Of a DNA stretch of 64,000 bases, positions 26,436-34,319 are shown one piece after another. Under the pieces are notes generated by a model, which saw only the letters and a list, made by a program, of their open reading frames with translations, did no database searches and was not told the origin of the DNA. The position numbers were made by a program, and so were the translations under genes. The stretch lies in NCBI RefSeq assembly GCF_013416775.1, contig NZ_SZVI01000001.1, forward strand, positions 62,001 through 126,000, in the 5' to 3' direction. How positions within the stretch are numbered: position 1 is the first letter of the stretch; every line of letters begins with the position of its first letter. Origin of the DNA: Rhodoferax sp. BLA1. GTDB lineage: Bacteria; Pseudomonadota; Gammaproteobacteria; Burkholderiales; Burkholderiaceae_C.

Positions 26436-27701
26436 ATGAAAAACAAGACTTTTTCCCTTCTCCCTATCGTCCTCGCCATCGCTGCTGGCTCCATGTTTCC
26501 TGGCTCCGCCAGCTTCGCGGCTACACACAAAGCGACCAAACCCGCAGCTCACGCCACCAAAGCCACCGCCACCAAGAAGGTCGCCGCTGCCGCCAACGCC
26601 CTGCCGCCGCTGGCGGCGGACAACAGCTTGGCAGGTACACCGCCCGCACTGCCTGCCAAAGCCTGGTTATTGATGGACTTCGACTCCGGCGAGGTACTTG
26701 CCTCGGCCAACGCAGACGAAGCGCTGCCACCCGCCTCGCTGACCAAGATGATGACCAGCTACATCGTCGAGCAGGCGTTACGCACCGGCAAACTCAAACC
26801 AACCGACCTGGTCTCGGTCAGCGAGAACGCCTGGTGCCGAGGCTCCAGCACCGAGTCGTGTATGTACCTGCCACTCAACAGCCAGGCCACGGTGATCGAC
26901 ATCCTGCGCGGCATCATCATCCAATCGGGCAACGACGCGTCCAAAGCGATTGCCGAACACATGGCTGCCTCCGAAGAGGGTTTTGCCAAGCTGATGAATG
27001 CCGAAGCCCAGCGCCTGGGCATGACACACACCCATTTCATGAACCCCACCGGCCTGCCCGACCCGGACCACAAGTCGTCGGCGCGTGACCTGGCCATCCT
27101 GGCGCGCGCCATCATCCGCGACAGCGTGGACTACTACCCGATCTACGCGGAACGCGAGTTCAAGTACAACGGCATCAAACAAGGCAACCGCAACGCCCTG
27201 CTCTACACCGACCCGTCGGTGGACGGGCTGAAAACGGGCCACACGGACGCCGCCGGCTACTGCCTGGTCACATCGTCCAAGCGCAACAACATGCGCCTGA
27301 TCACGGTCATCCTCAACACCCACAGCGCCCAGGCGCGTGCTGATCAGACGCGAACACTGCTGGGTTGGGGCTACAGCACCTTTGAGAAGGCCACCCCGAT
27401 TCAACCCAACACCGTGGTCACCAAGGCCAAACTCAGCTTCGGCAAGGCAGACACGGTCGACGCAGGCCTGGCCACACCGTGGATGTTGACCGTGCCCCGC
27501 GGCCAGCAGGTGCAGACCTCGGTGGAACTCAAGTCGGACCTGGAAGCACCCCTGACCAAAGGCGCTGTGATCGGCAAGGTGGTCGCCACCGCCAACGGCA
27601 AACCGATCGGCGAAGCCCCGCTCACCGCGCTGGCCGATGTGGAACGCGCGGGCCTGCTGCTGCGTTTGTGGCAGCACGTGACCCAGTTGTTCGGAAAATA
27701 A
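26436..27701 (+). CDS. D-alanyl-D-alanine carboxypeptidase (DacA/DacC, PBP5/6 type)
   Basis: A 421-residue serine-type penicillin-binding protein that trims the terminal D-Ala of peptidoglycan stem peptides. A signal peptide is followed by an Ala/Lys/Thr-rich linker (about 29-65). The catalytic motifs are SLTK (SxxK, near 108), SGN and KTG (GLKTGHTDAAGY). The C-terminal beta-rich domain (PBP5_C) ends in a short amphipathic helix (AGLLLRLWQHVTQLFG) that would bind the inner membrane. ATG 26436 gives a proper signal peptide; an upstream in-frame ATG at 26376 does not. Confidence 0.93.
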   Translation: MKNKTFSLLPIVLAIAAGSMFPGSASFAATHKATKPAAHATKATATKKVAAAANALPPLAADNSLAGTPPALPAKAWLLMDFDSGEVLASANADEALPPASLTKMMTSYIVEQALRTGKLKPTDLVSVSENAWCRGSSTESCMYLPLNSQATVIDILRGIIIQSGNDASKAIAEHMAASEEGFAKLMNAEAQRLGMTHTHFMNPTGLPDPDHKSSARDLAILARAIIRDSVDYYPIYAEREFKYNGIKQGNRNALLYTDPSVDGLKTGHTDAAGYCLVTSSKRNNMRLITVILNTHSAQARADQTRTLLGWGYSTFEKATPIQPNTVVTKAKLSFGKADTVDAGLATPWMLTVPRGQQVQTSVELKSDLEAPLTKGAVIGKVVATANGKPIGEAPLTALADVERAGLLLRLWQHVTQLFGK

Positions 27702-27710
27702 ACCCGGCAT

Positions 27711-27925
27711 GGGGCGGCACGCCTACTGCCGCTTGCTGCACTATCCATAGCCACCTTGCCTGTATTGGCGGGGGCTATTGGCCAAAATGTGCTGCATTTT
27801 TCAGTACCCGGCAACGCAACCAGCAGCAGCAACAGCTGGTGGTTGGCCTGGGCACCGGGCAAGGTGGGCGACCTGAAAACAATAAAAATCGTGTTGCGAC
27901 GCGCCGACTGGAGCCGCCGCTAGGC
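27711..27925 (+). pseudogene. Decayed partial duplicate of the dsbD C-terminal region
   Basis: Immediately after the carboxypeptidase gene, the sequence is recognisably a degenerate copy of dsbD around 25735-26053. Shared blocks, in order, are: CTATCCATAGC against TATCCATAGC; GGGCTATTGGCCAAAATGTG against GGGCTATTGGCAAAAATGTC; GCATTTTTCAG against GCATTTTGCAG; GGCACCGGGCAAGGTGG against GGCGCCAGGCAAGGTGG; and AATCGTGTTGCGACGCGCCG against AGTCGTGCTGTTACGCGCCG. The section encoding the CxxC thioredoxin site is deleted. It ends at an in-frame TAG. No start codon or ribosome-binding site is evident. Confidence 0.8.
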
Positions 27926-27931
27926 ACCTGA

Positions 27932-29455
27932 TTAGGACGCCGTTGATTCTGTAACTTTAGCCCTGAAGGGCAGAACATTTTCAGGAAGGATTCGGTCCCA
28001 CTCTTCTCTGAAGAGGTCTCGGTGGACCGTTCTTCGGTACACCTCGTTGAAGTGTTCTTTGGCAAAGTGCTGGATCATCCATCGCTGCTGGTTGTTCGAG
28101 TGCTTCAAGCTGAAGAACGCATGAATTCCTACCTCTGCAATCGTTGGGCTCACTTCTTCGAAGTCTTCGCATGAGGCCACTGTGTAGGGCATGGTGTCAA
28201 GCCATGTGAGGTCAAGGTTCTTCTCTACCATTTTCGTTCGCACACCCTCTGCCAAAAGGTCTGCTGACGTACCAAGCAAGTACCAGTCTTCGAGCGTCAC
28301 GACGAGCGGAAAAATTGGCCGGTCGTTTCGCGGCCAGTGCGTGTGGCCCGCCAGTGCGTCAGCTATGTTCTTGTAGATCTGTATGACAGCTTTCGCCAGG
28401 TAGTCCACTTGCTGACCAATGATTGCTGGGTCAACCGCTGATTTGGCATCCACGGTCATGCGCTTGGCCTTGCATTCGATAAACAAGTTCGCTAGGTCGT
28501 CGGTCAATATCCAGTCTACGCCGTCTTTTCGATGGCGCCCTACCTTGTACTCATGCTCCTCGTAAATCGTGAATTGAGGGCTTGGGAATGTTTCGCCCAG
28601 CACCTCACCCAAGTAGGCTTGAAACGAAGCGCCAAACGGGTTGTTGAAGCCCGCAGCTTTATCGATTTCGTAGTAGAGGCCTTGGCTTACTCGCTTCAAG
28701 ACGTAGTAGGGAATAGGGCAATGGAGACGCTCAGGATGCGTTGGATCCAGTCCAACGAGTGGTTTGGCTTCGAGCGGGTTCCAGGTGTACATCCAGGTGT
28801 CGTCGTACCTGGATTCCTTATTGACTTCTGCTCGGAGTTCCTTGAAGGGTTGCGACAGTTTGCCAAACACCGTTTTGGATCGCTCCAGCTCGATACCAAA
28901 GGGGCGGTAATCCTGGTGAGCGGATATCCCGCATTCGCGTTGTAGAAGGCCTGCAGCGGCAAAGCCTATGAAAAACCATTCCTTCGTGCTGACACCAGTT
29001 TTGTGCACAAGAAGGCGCTCCACGTCGGGTTCTGAAAACACTTTGAAGTAGCGCATGAGCGCATTGAACTGACGCGGGCGCTGCCACGGAAACTGAAGCT
29101 GGCCCGTGGGGGTCAAGCTGTTGTACGCGCGGTCTGGCGTCATGTGTTCGCCTGCCATGTCGTTACTGACTCGGCGCAGCATATTGAGCACGGCTACCAT
29201 GCTAGGCCAGGGACGAAGACGAAGCTTTCCATCTTGTGTCGCGTTCAAAACGATTTCGCGCGCCAGTATGGCTATCTCCCACTTGTAAAGGACTTCCTTG
29301 AGCCAGGTAAAGCCTTGGCCGGTCCATACTTTCTCATTAGAGGAGGGGAGGTCTACCGCTTGGAAGTACCACCATATGTCCTCGATTGAGTCCTGTAGGT
29401 TGTACTGGCGCAGGAGGTTTCGAAGCGGCTTGTATTGAGGAGGGTAATTGTTCAC
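27932..29455 (-). CDS. Unknown protein with PD-(D/E)xK-like nuclease signature
   Basis: A 507-residue protein I do not recognise. The best clue is at about 270-335: a helix (FGASFQAYLGEVLGE, Glu284), then a strand DGVDWIL (Asp314), then LFIECKAKR (Glu327, Lys329). This has the spacing and context of the PD-(D/E)xK nuclease core (E...D...ExK). The N-terminal 250 residues are Trp- and Arg-rich with no motif I can name; the C-terminus (about 350-500) looks alpha-helical. There is no signal peptide or membrane segment. Its GC content (near 50% by eye) is lower than its neighbours, it has no operon partner, and the adjacent 570 bp holds no gene. Horizontal acquisition, perhaps with a defence role, is inferred. 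Confidence 0.75.
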   Translation of the reverse strand: MNNYPPQYKPLRNLLRQYNLQDSIEDIWWYFQAVDLPSSNEKVWTGQGFTWLKEVLYKWEIAILAREIVLNATQDGKLRLRPWPSMVAVLNMLRRVSNDMAGEHMTPDRAYNSLTPTGQLQFPWQRPRQFNALMRYFKVFSEPDVERLLVHKTGVSTKEWFFIGFAAAGLLQRECGISAHQDYRPFGIELERSKTVFGKLSQPFKELRAEVNKESRYDDTWMYTWNPLEAKPLVGLDPTHPERLHCPIPYYVLKRVSQGLYYEIDKAAGFNNPFGASFQAYLGEVLGETFPSPQFTIYEEHEYKVGRHRKDGVDWILTDDLANLFIECKAKRMTVDAKSAVDPAIIGQQVDYLAKAVIQIYKNIADALAGHTHWPRNDRPIFPLVVTLEDWYLLGTSADLLAEGVRTKMVEKNLDLTWLDTMPYTVASCEDFEEVSPTIAEVGIHAFFSLKHSNNQQRWMIQHFAKEHFNEVYRRTVHRDLFREEWDRILPENVLPFRAKVTESTAS

Positions 29456-29740
29456 GGTCTGGTCCAGGTTGGAGTTACACCGATTTCAATGATCGCAACA
29501 GCTCTTCCGCGGATGTTGAAATGGGCTTTTTGTGACTACAAGCGTATTTGAATCGGAACACCCGCCAACAGCTGGCATTTTTAATCGGGATTCGCAAAAT
29601 TGGCACACGTCCTGTCTTGCACAGTTGTTTTGCCAAAGGAAACAGATTTCCTGGATTGCATCCCCTTTTGGCGCATCACCCCATTTGGCAATACCTTGCG
29701 CAAGAGCGTACAAGTTCACGAGCCAGTGATCAACCTGTTA

Positions 29741-29798
29741 TTTATAAGAAGTTGACCGCTAGCCCTTATATTTAAAGGGCATGCAGCTATGATTTTTG
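29741..29798 (+). repeat. Interspersed palindromic repeat, diverged copy
   Basis: TTGACCGCTAGCCCTTATAT then TTAAAGGGCATGCAGCTATG. The AGCCCTT/AAAGGGC arms are kept, while the tail is altered. It lies at the right edge of the lower-GC island. Confidence 0.65.
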
Positions 29799-29901
29799 GC
29801 ATTCCTTGCGTGCATTGCTGAATTGAGGAGCCCCCTTCCCCCACCGGCCCATCGCTTGGTACGTCCTCCTTTTGAACACACGGCCAAATACGGCGGTTAG
29901 G

Positions 29902-29935
29902 CGCCCTTTCCGCCCCGGCGGGGGTGGAAAGGGCG
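29902..29935. other. GC-rich hairpin upstream of the cytochrome operon
   Basis: CGCCCTTTCC (29902-29911) and GGAAAGGGCG (29926-29935) form a perfect 10-bp stem, with further CCCC/GGGG pairing inside. No T-run follows on either strand, so it is not a typical intrinsic terminator. It lies about 90 bp before the SHP gene and could be a regulatory or RNA-stabilising structure. Confidence 0.6.
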
Positions 29936-30026
29936 GGGGGATAGGGGGGATCAACGGCAACACCGATAAGACTTTCTTAAGACGCCCTTTTTAAGCTTGT
30001 CCCCAGTTCATCACTGAGGGTCAAGC

Positions 30027-30434
30027 ATGAAATTCCAACACCACTTCCGCACCGTTTTCACCAGCCTGGCAGTTGCCCTGCCGCTGCTGGCCAACGCCAA
30101 CCCGATCCTGGACAGCTACAAAGCCCAGGCCAAGGCCGAGAACCCCGCGTTCAAGGACTTCAGCGCCGCTGCCGGGCAAAAGCTCTACAGCACCCAGGGG
30201 CCGAACCAGTTGTCGTGTTCGTCCTGCCACTCCGATTCCCCCAAAAAAGCTGGCCAACACGCCAAGTCCAACAAAGTCATCGAGCCAATGGCACCCAGCG
30301 TGAACCCGCAGCGTTTCACCGACGCGGCCAAGGTCGAGAAGTGGTTCAAACGCAATTGCAATGACGCCCTGGGCCGGGCCTGCACCACGCAGGAAAAAGG
30401 CGACTTCATGAGTTATGTGTTGTCGGTCAAATAA
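30027..30434 (+). CDS. SHP-like monoheme cytochrome c (DUF1924)
   Basis: A 135-residue periplasmic cytochrome. The signal peptide (VFTSLAVALPLLANA) is followed by a domain with one heme-binding motif, CSSCH at 64-68, and two later cysteines (NCNDALGRAC) that may form a disulfide. It matches the DUF1924/SHP family (Sphaeroides heme protein), cytochromes with an unusual heme ligand that can bind oxygen or NO. It is the first gene of a cluster with a diheme cytochrome and a cytochrome b, the typical SHP gene set, so electrons probably flow from cytochrome b through DHC to SHP. Confidence 0.87.
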   Translation: MKFQHHFRTVFTSLAVALPLLANANPILDSYKAQAKAENPAFKDFSAAAGQKLYSTQGPNQLSCSSCHSDSPKKAGQHAKSNKVIEPMAPSVNPQRFTDAAKVEKWFKRNCNDALGRACTTQEKGDFMSYVLSVK

Positions 30435-30449
30435 GAAGGAAGGGGCACG

Positions 30450-30941
30450 ATGTCACACCACCCACTCTGGACCCTCGCCACAATCTTCACGCTGGCGCTT
30501 GGCAGCCTGAGCGCCCAGGCCAAATACAACGGTGAGGACCGGGGCCGCCCGGTGATGCCGGCGCAAAACAACGCCAAATGGCAAGCTGAATGCAGCAGTT
30601 GCCACCTGGCGTTCCCGCCCGGTTTGTTGCCCGCAGCGTCCTGGCAAAAGATGATGGGCGAGTTGGACCAACACTTTGGAACCGACGCGTCGTTGTCTGC
30701 CGCTGACACCACCGAGATCACCAACTACCTGGTCAAACACGCCTCCAACCGCTGGACGGCCAACACCGCGCCGCTCAAGATCACCGAAAGCGGCTGGTAC
30801 ACCTCCAAACACCGCGCCAAAGAAATTGACCCGGCCGTGTGGAAACGGGCCTCGGTCAAAAGCCGGTCCAACTGCATCGCTTGCCACCGCGACGCCGACA
30901 AAGGCGAGTTTGACGAGGACACTGTCCGTATTCCCAAATGA
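30450..30941 (+). CDS. Diheme cytochrome c (DHC)
   Basis: A 163-residue exported diheme cytochrome with CSSCH near 48-52 and CIACH near 142-146. Between them is LLPAASWQKMMGELDQHFG, conserved in the DHC family. A strong ribosome-binding site (AGGAAGGGG) precedes the start. DHC is the expected redox partner of SHP. Its last codons overlap the start of the cytochrome b gene by 4 bp. The C-terminal part of that next protein is a paralog of this one. Confidence 0.9.
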   Translation: MSHHPLWTLATIFTLALGSLSAQAKYNGEDRGRPVMPAQNNAKWQAECSSCHLAFPPGLLPAASWQKMMGELDQHFGTDASLSAADTTEITNYLVKHASNRWTANTAPLKITESGWYTSKHRAKEIDPAVWKRASVKSRSNCIACHRDADKGEFDEDTVRIPK

Positions 30942-32110
30942 GCCCTGGTAACAAACCTTTGCAGCCCACGCTGATCTGGGACTTTCCGACCCGTTTGTTC
31001 CACTGGACGCTGGCCGGCAGTTTTGCAGTGGCCTGGCTCACCGCCGAGTCAGACCCGTGGCTGGCGGTTCACGTGTTTTGTGGTTACCTGATGCTGGGGC
31101 TGGTGGGTTTTCGGGTGCTTTGGGGGTTTGCCGGTTCGCACTTTTCGCGTTTTACCAGTTTTGCGCTGAGCCCCTCGCGTGGCTTGGCCTATCTGAAAGA
31201 GGTGGTGGCGGGCCGCGCTGCACGTTATGTGGGCCACAACCCGACCGGCAGCCTGGCGGTCTACCTGTTTCTGGCGCTCACCTTGGTGATTGGTGTGAGC
31301 GGCATCTTGCTGCTGGGTGCGCAGGAGCGCCATGGCCCGGCGGCGGGCTGGTTCAGCTTTGCCCAGGGGGATGAGTTCCAGCAACTGCATGAACTGGCCG
31401 CCATCGTGATGCTGGTGCTGGTGGGTGTGCACATCACCGGTGTGCTGATGGAAAGCCGGGTGCACCGGGAAAACCTGGCGCGATCCATGGTTGACGGCCA
31501 CAAGCTGGCCAGCCCGGACACCCCGGCGGGCCAGCCGCACAAGCGGGTGGCCGGGTTTGTGTTGCTGCTGGTGCTGGGTTTTGGCGGCTGGTGGTTTGCG
31601 TATGCGCTACACAACCAATGGGCGGCCCTGACCGGCCAGACCGTGGTGCGCCAGGTGCCGTTTGTGGGCCCCACCCTGGCCGACAACGCTGTGTGGCGCG
31701 AAGAATGTGGCAGTTGCCATGGGGTGTTTCATCCCTCGCTCTTGCCCGCACGCTCCTGGCAGAAGATGATGGCCGAGCAGGACCAGCACTTTGGCTCCGA
31801 CCTGGCACTGGACGAAGCCACCACCAGCGCGGTGCTGGCCTTTATGGTGGACAACGCCGCCGAGCAGCAGGCAACCGAAGCCGCCTACAAGATCGGGCAA
31901 TCCATCCCGCCCGAGGCAGCCCCGCAACGCATCACCGAGACACCTTACTGGATCAGGAAACATCGTGAGATTTCAGCCGCCGACTGGGCCAACCCGCTGG
32001 TCAAAAGCAAGGCCAACTGCGCCGCCTGCCACACTGATGCCGACGCCGGCACCTTTGAAGACGGTGCCATGCAAGTGCCCCAGCCCAGCACCCAGAGCCG
32101 TCCGTCATGA
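30938..32110 (+). CDS. Cytochrome b561-type membrane protein fused to a diheme cytochrome c domain
   Basis: A 390-residue fusion. Residues about 10-190 are a four-helix cytochrome b (IWDFPTRLFHWTLAG, VHVFCGYLMLGLVGFRVLWG, LHELAAIVMLVLVGVH) with His residues placed for heme binding. A fifth hydrophobic segment (FVLLLVLGFGGWWFAYAL) leads to a periplasmic diheme domain with CGSCH and CAACH. That domain is clearly paralogous to the adjacent DHC (shared SLLPARSWQKMM, DQHFG, ITE...W). The membrane part would take electrons from quinol and the fused domain pass them to DHC and SHP. Start and stop overlap neighbouring frames. Confidence 0.88.
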   Translation: MSPGNKPLQPTLIWDFPTRLFHWTLAGSFAVAWLTAESDPWLAVHVFCGYLMLGLVGFRVLWGFAGSHFSRFTSFALSPSRGLAYLKEVVAGRAARYVGHNPTGSLAVYLFLALTLVIGVSGILLLGAQERHGPAAGWFSFAQGDEFQQLHELAAIVMLVLVGVHITGVLMESRVHRENLARSMVDGHKLASPDTPAGQPHKRVAGFVLLLVLGFGGWWFAYALHNQWAALTGQTVVRQVPFVGPTLADNAVWREECGSCHGVFHPSLLPARSWQKMMAEQDQHFGSDLALDEATTSAVLAFMVDNAAEQQATEAAYKIGQSIPPEAAPQRITETPYWIRKHREISAADWANPLVKSKANCAACHTDADAGTFEDGAMQVPQPSTQSRPS

Positions 32111-32178
32111 AAACCAGGCCCCCGCGTCTGCACGCCCAGCGGCTACGATGGGGGCCCCACAAACGCCCGACACACACC

Positions 32179-32865
32179 ATGCGTATCTTGCTAGCTGAAG
32201 ACGACCCCCTGCTGGGCGACGGCCTGCGCACCGGGCTGCGCCAGCAGGGTTTTCTGGTGGACTGGGTGCGTGACGGCTTGGCCGCCGAGCGCGAGATCGG
32301 CTACGACAAACACCAGGCCGCCGTGCTGGACCTGGGCCTGCCGCTCAAAGATGGCATGGAGGTGCTGCAGTCAGTGCGGCGCCAGAAGATCACCCTGCCG
32401 ATCCTGATCCTGACCGCGCGTGACGCGGTGCCCGACCGCATCAAGGGGCTGGACGGTGGCGCCGACGACTATGTGGTCAAGCCGGTGGACCTGTTTGAGC
32501 TGGGCGCACGCCTGCGCTCGCTGGTGCGCCGCGCCCACGGCCACACGCAGGACCTGCTGAGTTGTGGTGCGCTGCAGGTGAATCTGGCGGCGCGCACGGT
32601 CACGTTGTCCGGGCAGGCCGTGGGTTTGTCGATGCGTGAGTTTGACCTCTTGCATGTGTTGATGCTCAACGCCGAGCGGGTCATGTCGCGCGAACAGCTG
32701 GAGCAGCAGCTCTACAGCTGGGGGTATGAGGTGGAGAGCAACGCGGTGGAGGTGCACATCCACCACCTGCGCAAAAAACTGCAGGCCGACCTGATCCAGA
32801 CCGTGCGTGGTGTCGGCTACACCCTGATGCCCCCCAAAGACACGCCGGTGGCGCACGGCGCATGA
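32179..32865 (+). CDS. OmpR/QseB-family response regulator
   Basis: A 228-residue transcription factor. The receiver domain begins MRILLAEDDPLLGDGL with the acidic pair, has the phosphoacceptor Asp in AAVLDLGLPLKDG and the switch Lys in YVVKPVDL. The C-terminal winged helix (about 125-220) ends VEVHIHHLRKKLQAD...VRGVGYTL, typical of the OmpR/PhoB class. ATG 32179 is preferred over 32107, which would add 24 residues before the receiver strand. It is directly downstream of the cytochrome genes and overlaps the kinase gene by 4 bp. Regulation of the SHP/DHC operon by this pair is likely but inferred. Confidence 0.93.
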   Translation: MRILLAEDDPLLGDGLRTGLRQQGFLVDWVRDGLAAEREIGYDKHQAAVLDLGLPLKDGMEVLQSVRRQKITLPILILTARDAVPDRIKGLDGGADDYVVKPVDLFELGARLRSLVRRAHGHTQDLLSCGALQVNLAARTVTLSGQAVGLSMREFDLLHVLMLNAERVMSREQLEQQLYSWGYEVESNAVEVHIHHLRKKLQADLIQTVRGVGYTLMPPKDTPVAHGA

Positions 32866-34274
32866 ACCTGTTCAAGCGGCTGGCCTCACTGCAGGCGCGC
32901 CTGCTGGTGCTGTTGCTGCTGCTGATTTTTGGGGTGTGGGTCTCGGCGGCGGTGTTGACCTGGGTTGATACCCGCCATGAACTCGACGAGTTGCTCGACG
33001 CCCACCTGGCGCAATCGGCCGCGTTGCTGGTGGCCCAACAAACCGACGCCGATGCCGCCGAGCGCAGCCACAGACCCCATAGCCGCCGCAACGACGACAG
33101 CAGCGAGCACCCAGACGCCCCCACCCTGCACAAATACGCCACCCGGGTGGCGTTCCAGGTGTTTCACAACGGCAGGTTGACGCTGCACTCTGACACCGCA
33201 CCCGAAACGCCGATGTCGCAACGTCTGCGCGGTTTTGCCACGGTGGAACTGCCCGAGAGGGGCACCTGGCGCGTGTTTGGCGCCCAGGGCAACGAGGGCG
33301 ATGTGCAGGTGTTTGTGGGGGAACAGTTGCGCTCGCGCCGGTCGATCTTGTGGGCGGTGATGCAAGCGGTGTTGATGCCTTTGCTGGCAGCCTTGCCGGT
33401 GCTGGCGCTGCTGGGCTGGCTGGCGGTGCGCCGCAGTTTGACCCCCCTGCGCACACTGAGCCAGGAGCTGGCGTGGCGCCAGCCGAACAGCATGGCGCCG
33501 CTGGTCATCACCGACACCCCGAGCGAGATGGCGCCGGTGGTGTCCTCCCTCAACAGCTTGCTGGCGCGTATTGGCCAGATGATGGCAGCCGAGCGGCGTT
33601 TCACCGCCGACGCCGCCCATGAGTTGCGCACCCCGATTGCCGCGATCCGCGCCCAGGCCCAGGTGGCGCTGGGCGCCGGGTCCAACGTGGCCGAGCGGGA
33701 TCAGGCGCTGCGCCAGACACTGGCCGGGTGTGACCGCGCCACCCACCTGGTGGCCCAGTTGTTGACACTGTCTCGGTTGGAAACCGCCGGCCACCCGCCA
33801 CCGGGTCTGCGGGTGGATGTGTGCCAGATTGCCCAGCGGGTGGCCGCCGATCTGGCCCCTGGTGCGCTGGCCCGCAAGCAGGTGCTGACGCTGGACACCA
33901 GCGCCACCGGCCCGATCAGCGCCGACGAGATGCTCACAGGGGTGCTGATCCGCAACTTGCTCGACAACGCGCTGCGTTACAGCCCCGACGGCGCCCAGGT
34001 CAGCCTGCGTGTGCACACCAGCGCGGGCTTGGTGCGCCTGGAAGTCAACGACAGTGGCCCGGGCCTGCCCGCTGCCGACCTGGCGCGCCTGGGGAAGCGT
34101 TTTTTCAGGGGGCTGGGCAGCGGGCAACAGGGCAGCGGGCTGGGCTGGTCCATCGTGCGGCGGATTGCAGAGGTCTACCGGGCACAGGTTCTGGCCACGC
34201 CCTCCAGCCTGGGTGGCCTGTGTGTCACGGTAAGCTGGCCACTTGCGCCAGATCAAGAATCAAGGCAAATTTGA
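32862..34274 (+). CDS. QseC-like membrane histidine kinase
   Basis: A 470-residue sensor kinase with a transmembrane segment at about 10-32, a periplasmic domain at about 33-165, a second membrane segment (AVLMPLLAALPVLALLGWLAV), a HAMP-like linker, and a HisKA domain with the phosphoacceptor His in FTADAAHELRTPIAA. The ATPase domain has NLLDNALRYS, DSGPGL and GSGLGWSIV (the usual GLGL reads GLGW). It resembles the QseC family, whose periplasmic domain senses small molecules or redox state; the signal here is unknown. It pairs with the overlapping response regulator. Confidence 0.92.
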   Translation: MNLFKRLASLQARLLVLLLLLIFGVWVSAAVLTWVDTRHELDELLDAHLAQSAALLVAQQTDADAAERSHRPHSRRNDDSSEHPDAPTLHKYATRVAFQVFHNGRLTLHSDTAPETPMSQRLRGFATVELPERGTWRVFGAQGNEGDVQVFVGEQLRSRRSILWAVMQAVLMPLLAALPVLALLGWLAVRRSLTPLRTLSQELAWRQPNSMAPLVITDTPSEMAPVVSSLNSLLARIGQMMAAERRFTADAAHELRTPIAAIRAQAQVALGAGSNVAERDQALRQTLAGCDRATHLVAQLLTLSRLETAGHPPPGLRVDVCQIAQRVAADLAPGALARKQVLTLDTSATGPISADEMLTGVLIRNLLDNALRYSPDGAQVSLRVHTSAGLVRLEVNDSGPGLPAADLARLGKRFFRGLGSGQQGSGLGWSIVRRIAEVYRAQVLATPSSLGGLCVTVSWPLAPDQESRQI

Positions 34275-34319
34275 GTTTACATGTGTCAACCTGCCACGAC
34301 ACAATGCGACAATTCGAGC

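Larger units (their letters stand above)
29456..30026 (+). other. 570-bp gap without a convincing gene
   Basis: Small open frames here on both strands lack ribosome-binding sites and recognisable sequence. The left two thirds share the lower GC of the upstream nuclease-like gene and probably belong to the same island. The segment holds one interspersed repeat (29741-29798) and a strong GC-rich hairpin (29902-29935). The last 90 bp presumably carry the promoter of the cytochrome operon. Confidence 0.5.

Noticed and set aside
29532-29775. Small frames of 60-75 residues in the 29.5-29.8 kb gap
   Set aside because: Two overlapping plus-strand frames and one minus-strand frame compete for the same bases without start signals or homology signatures.
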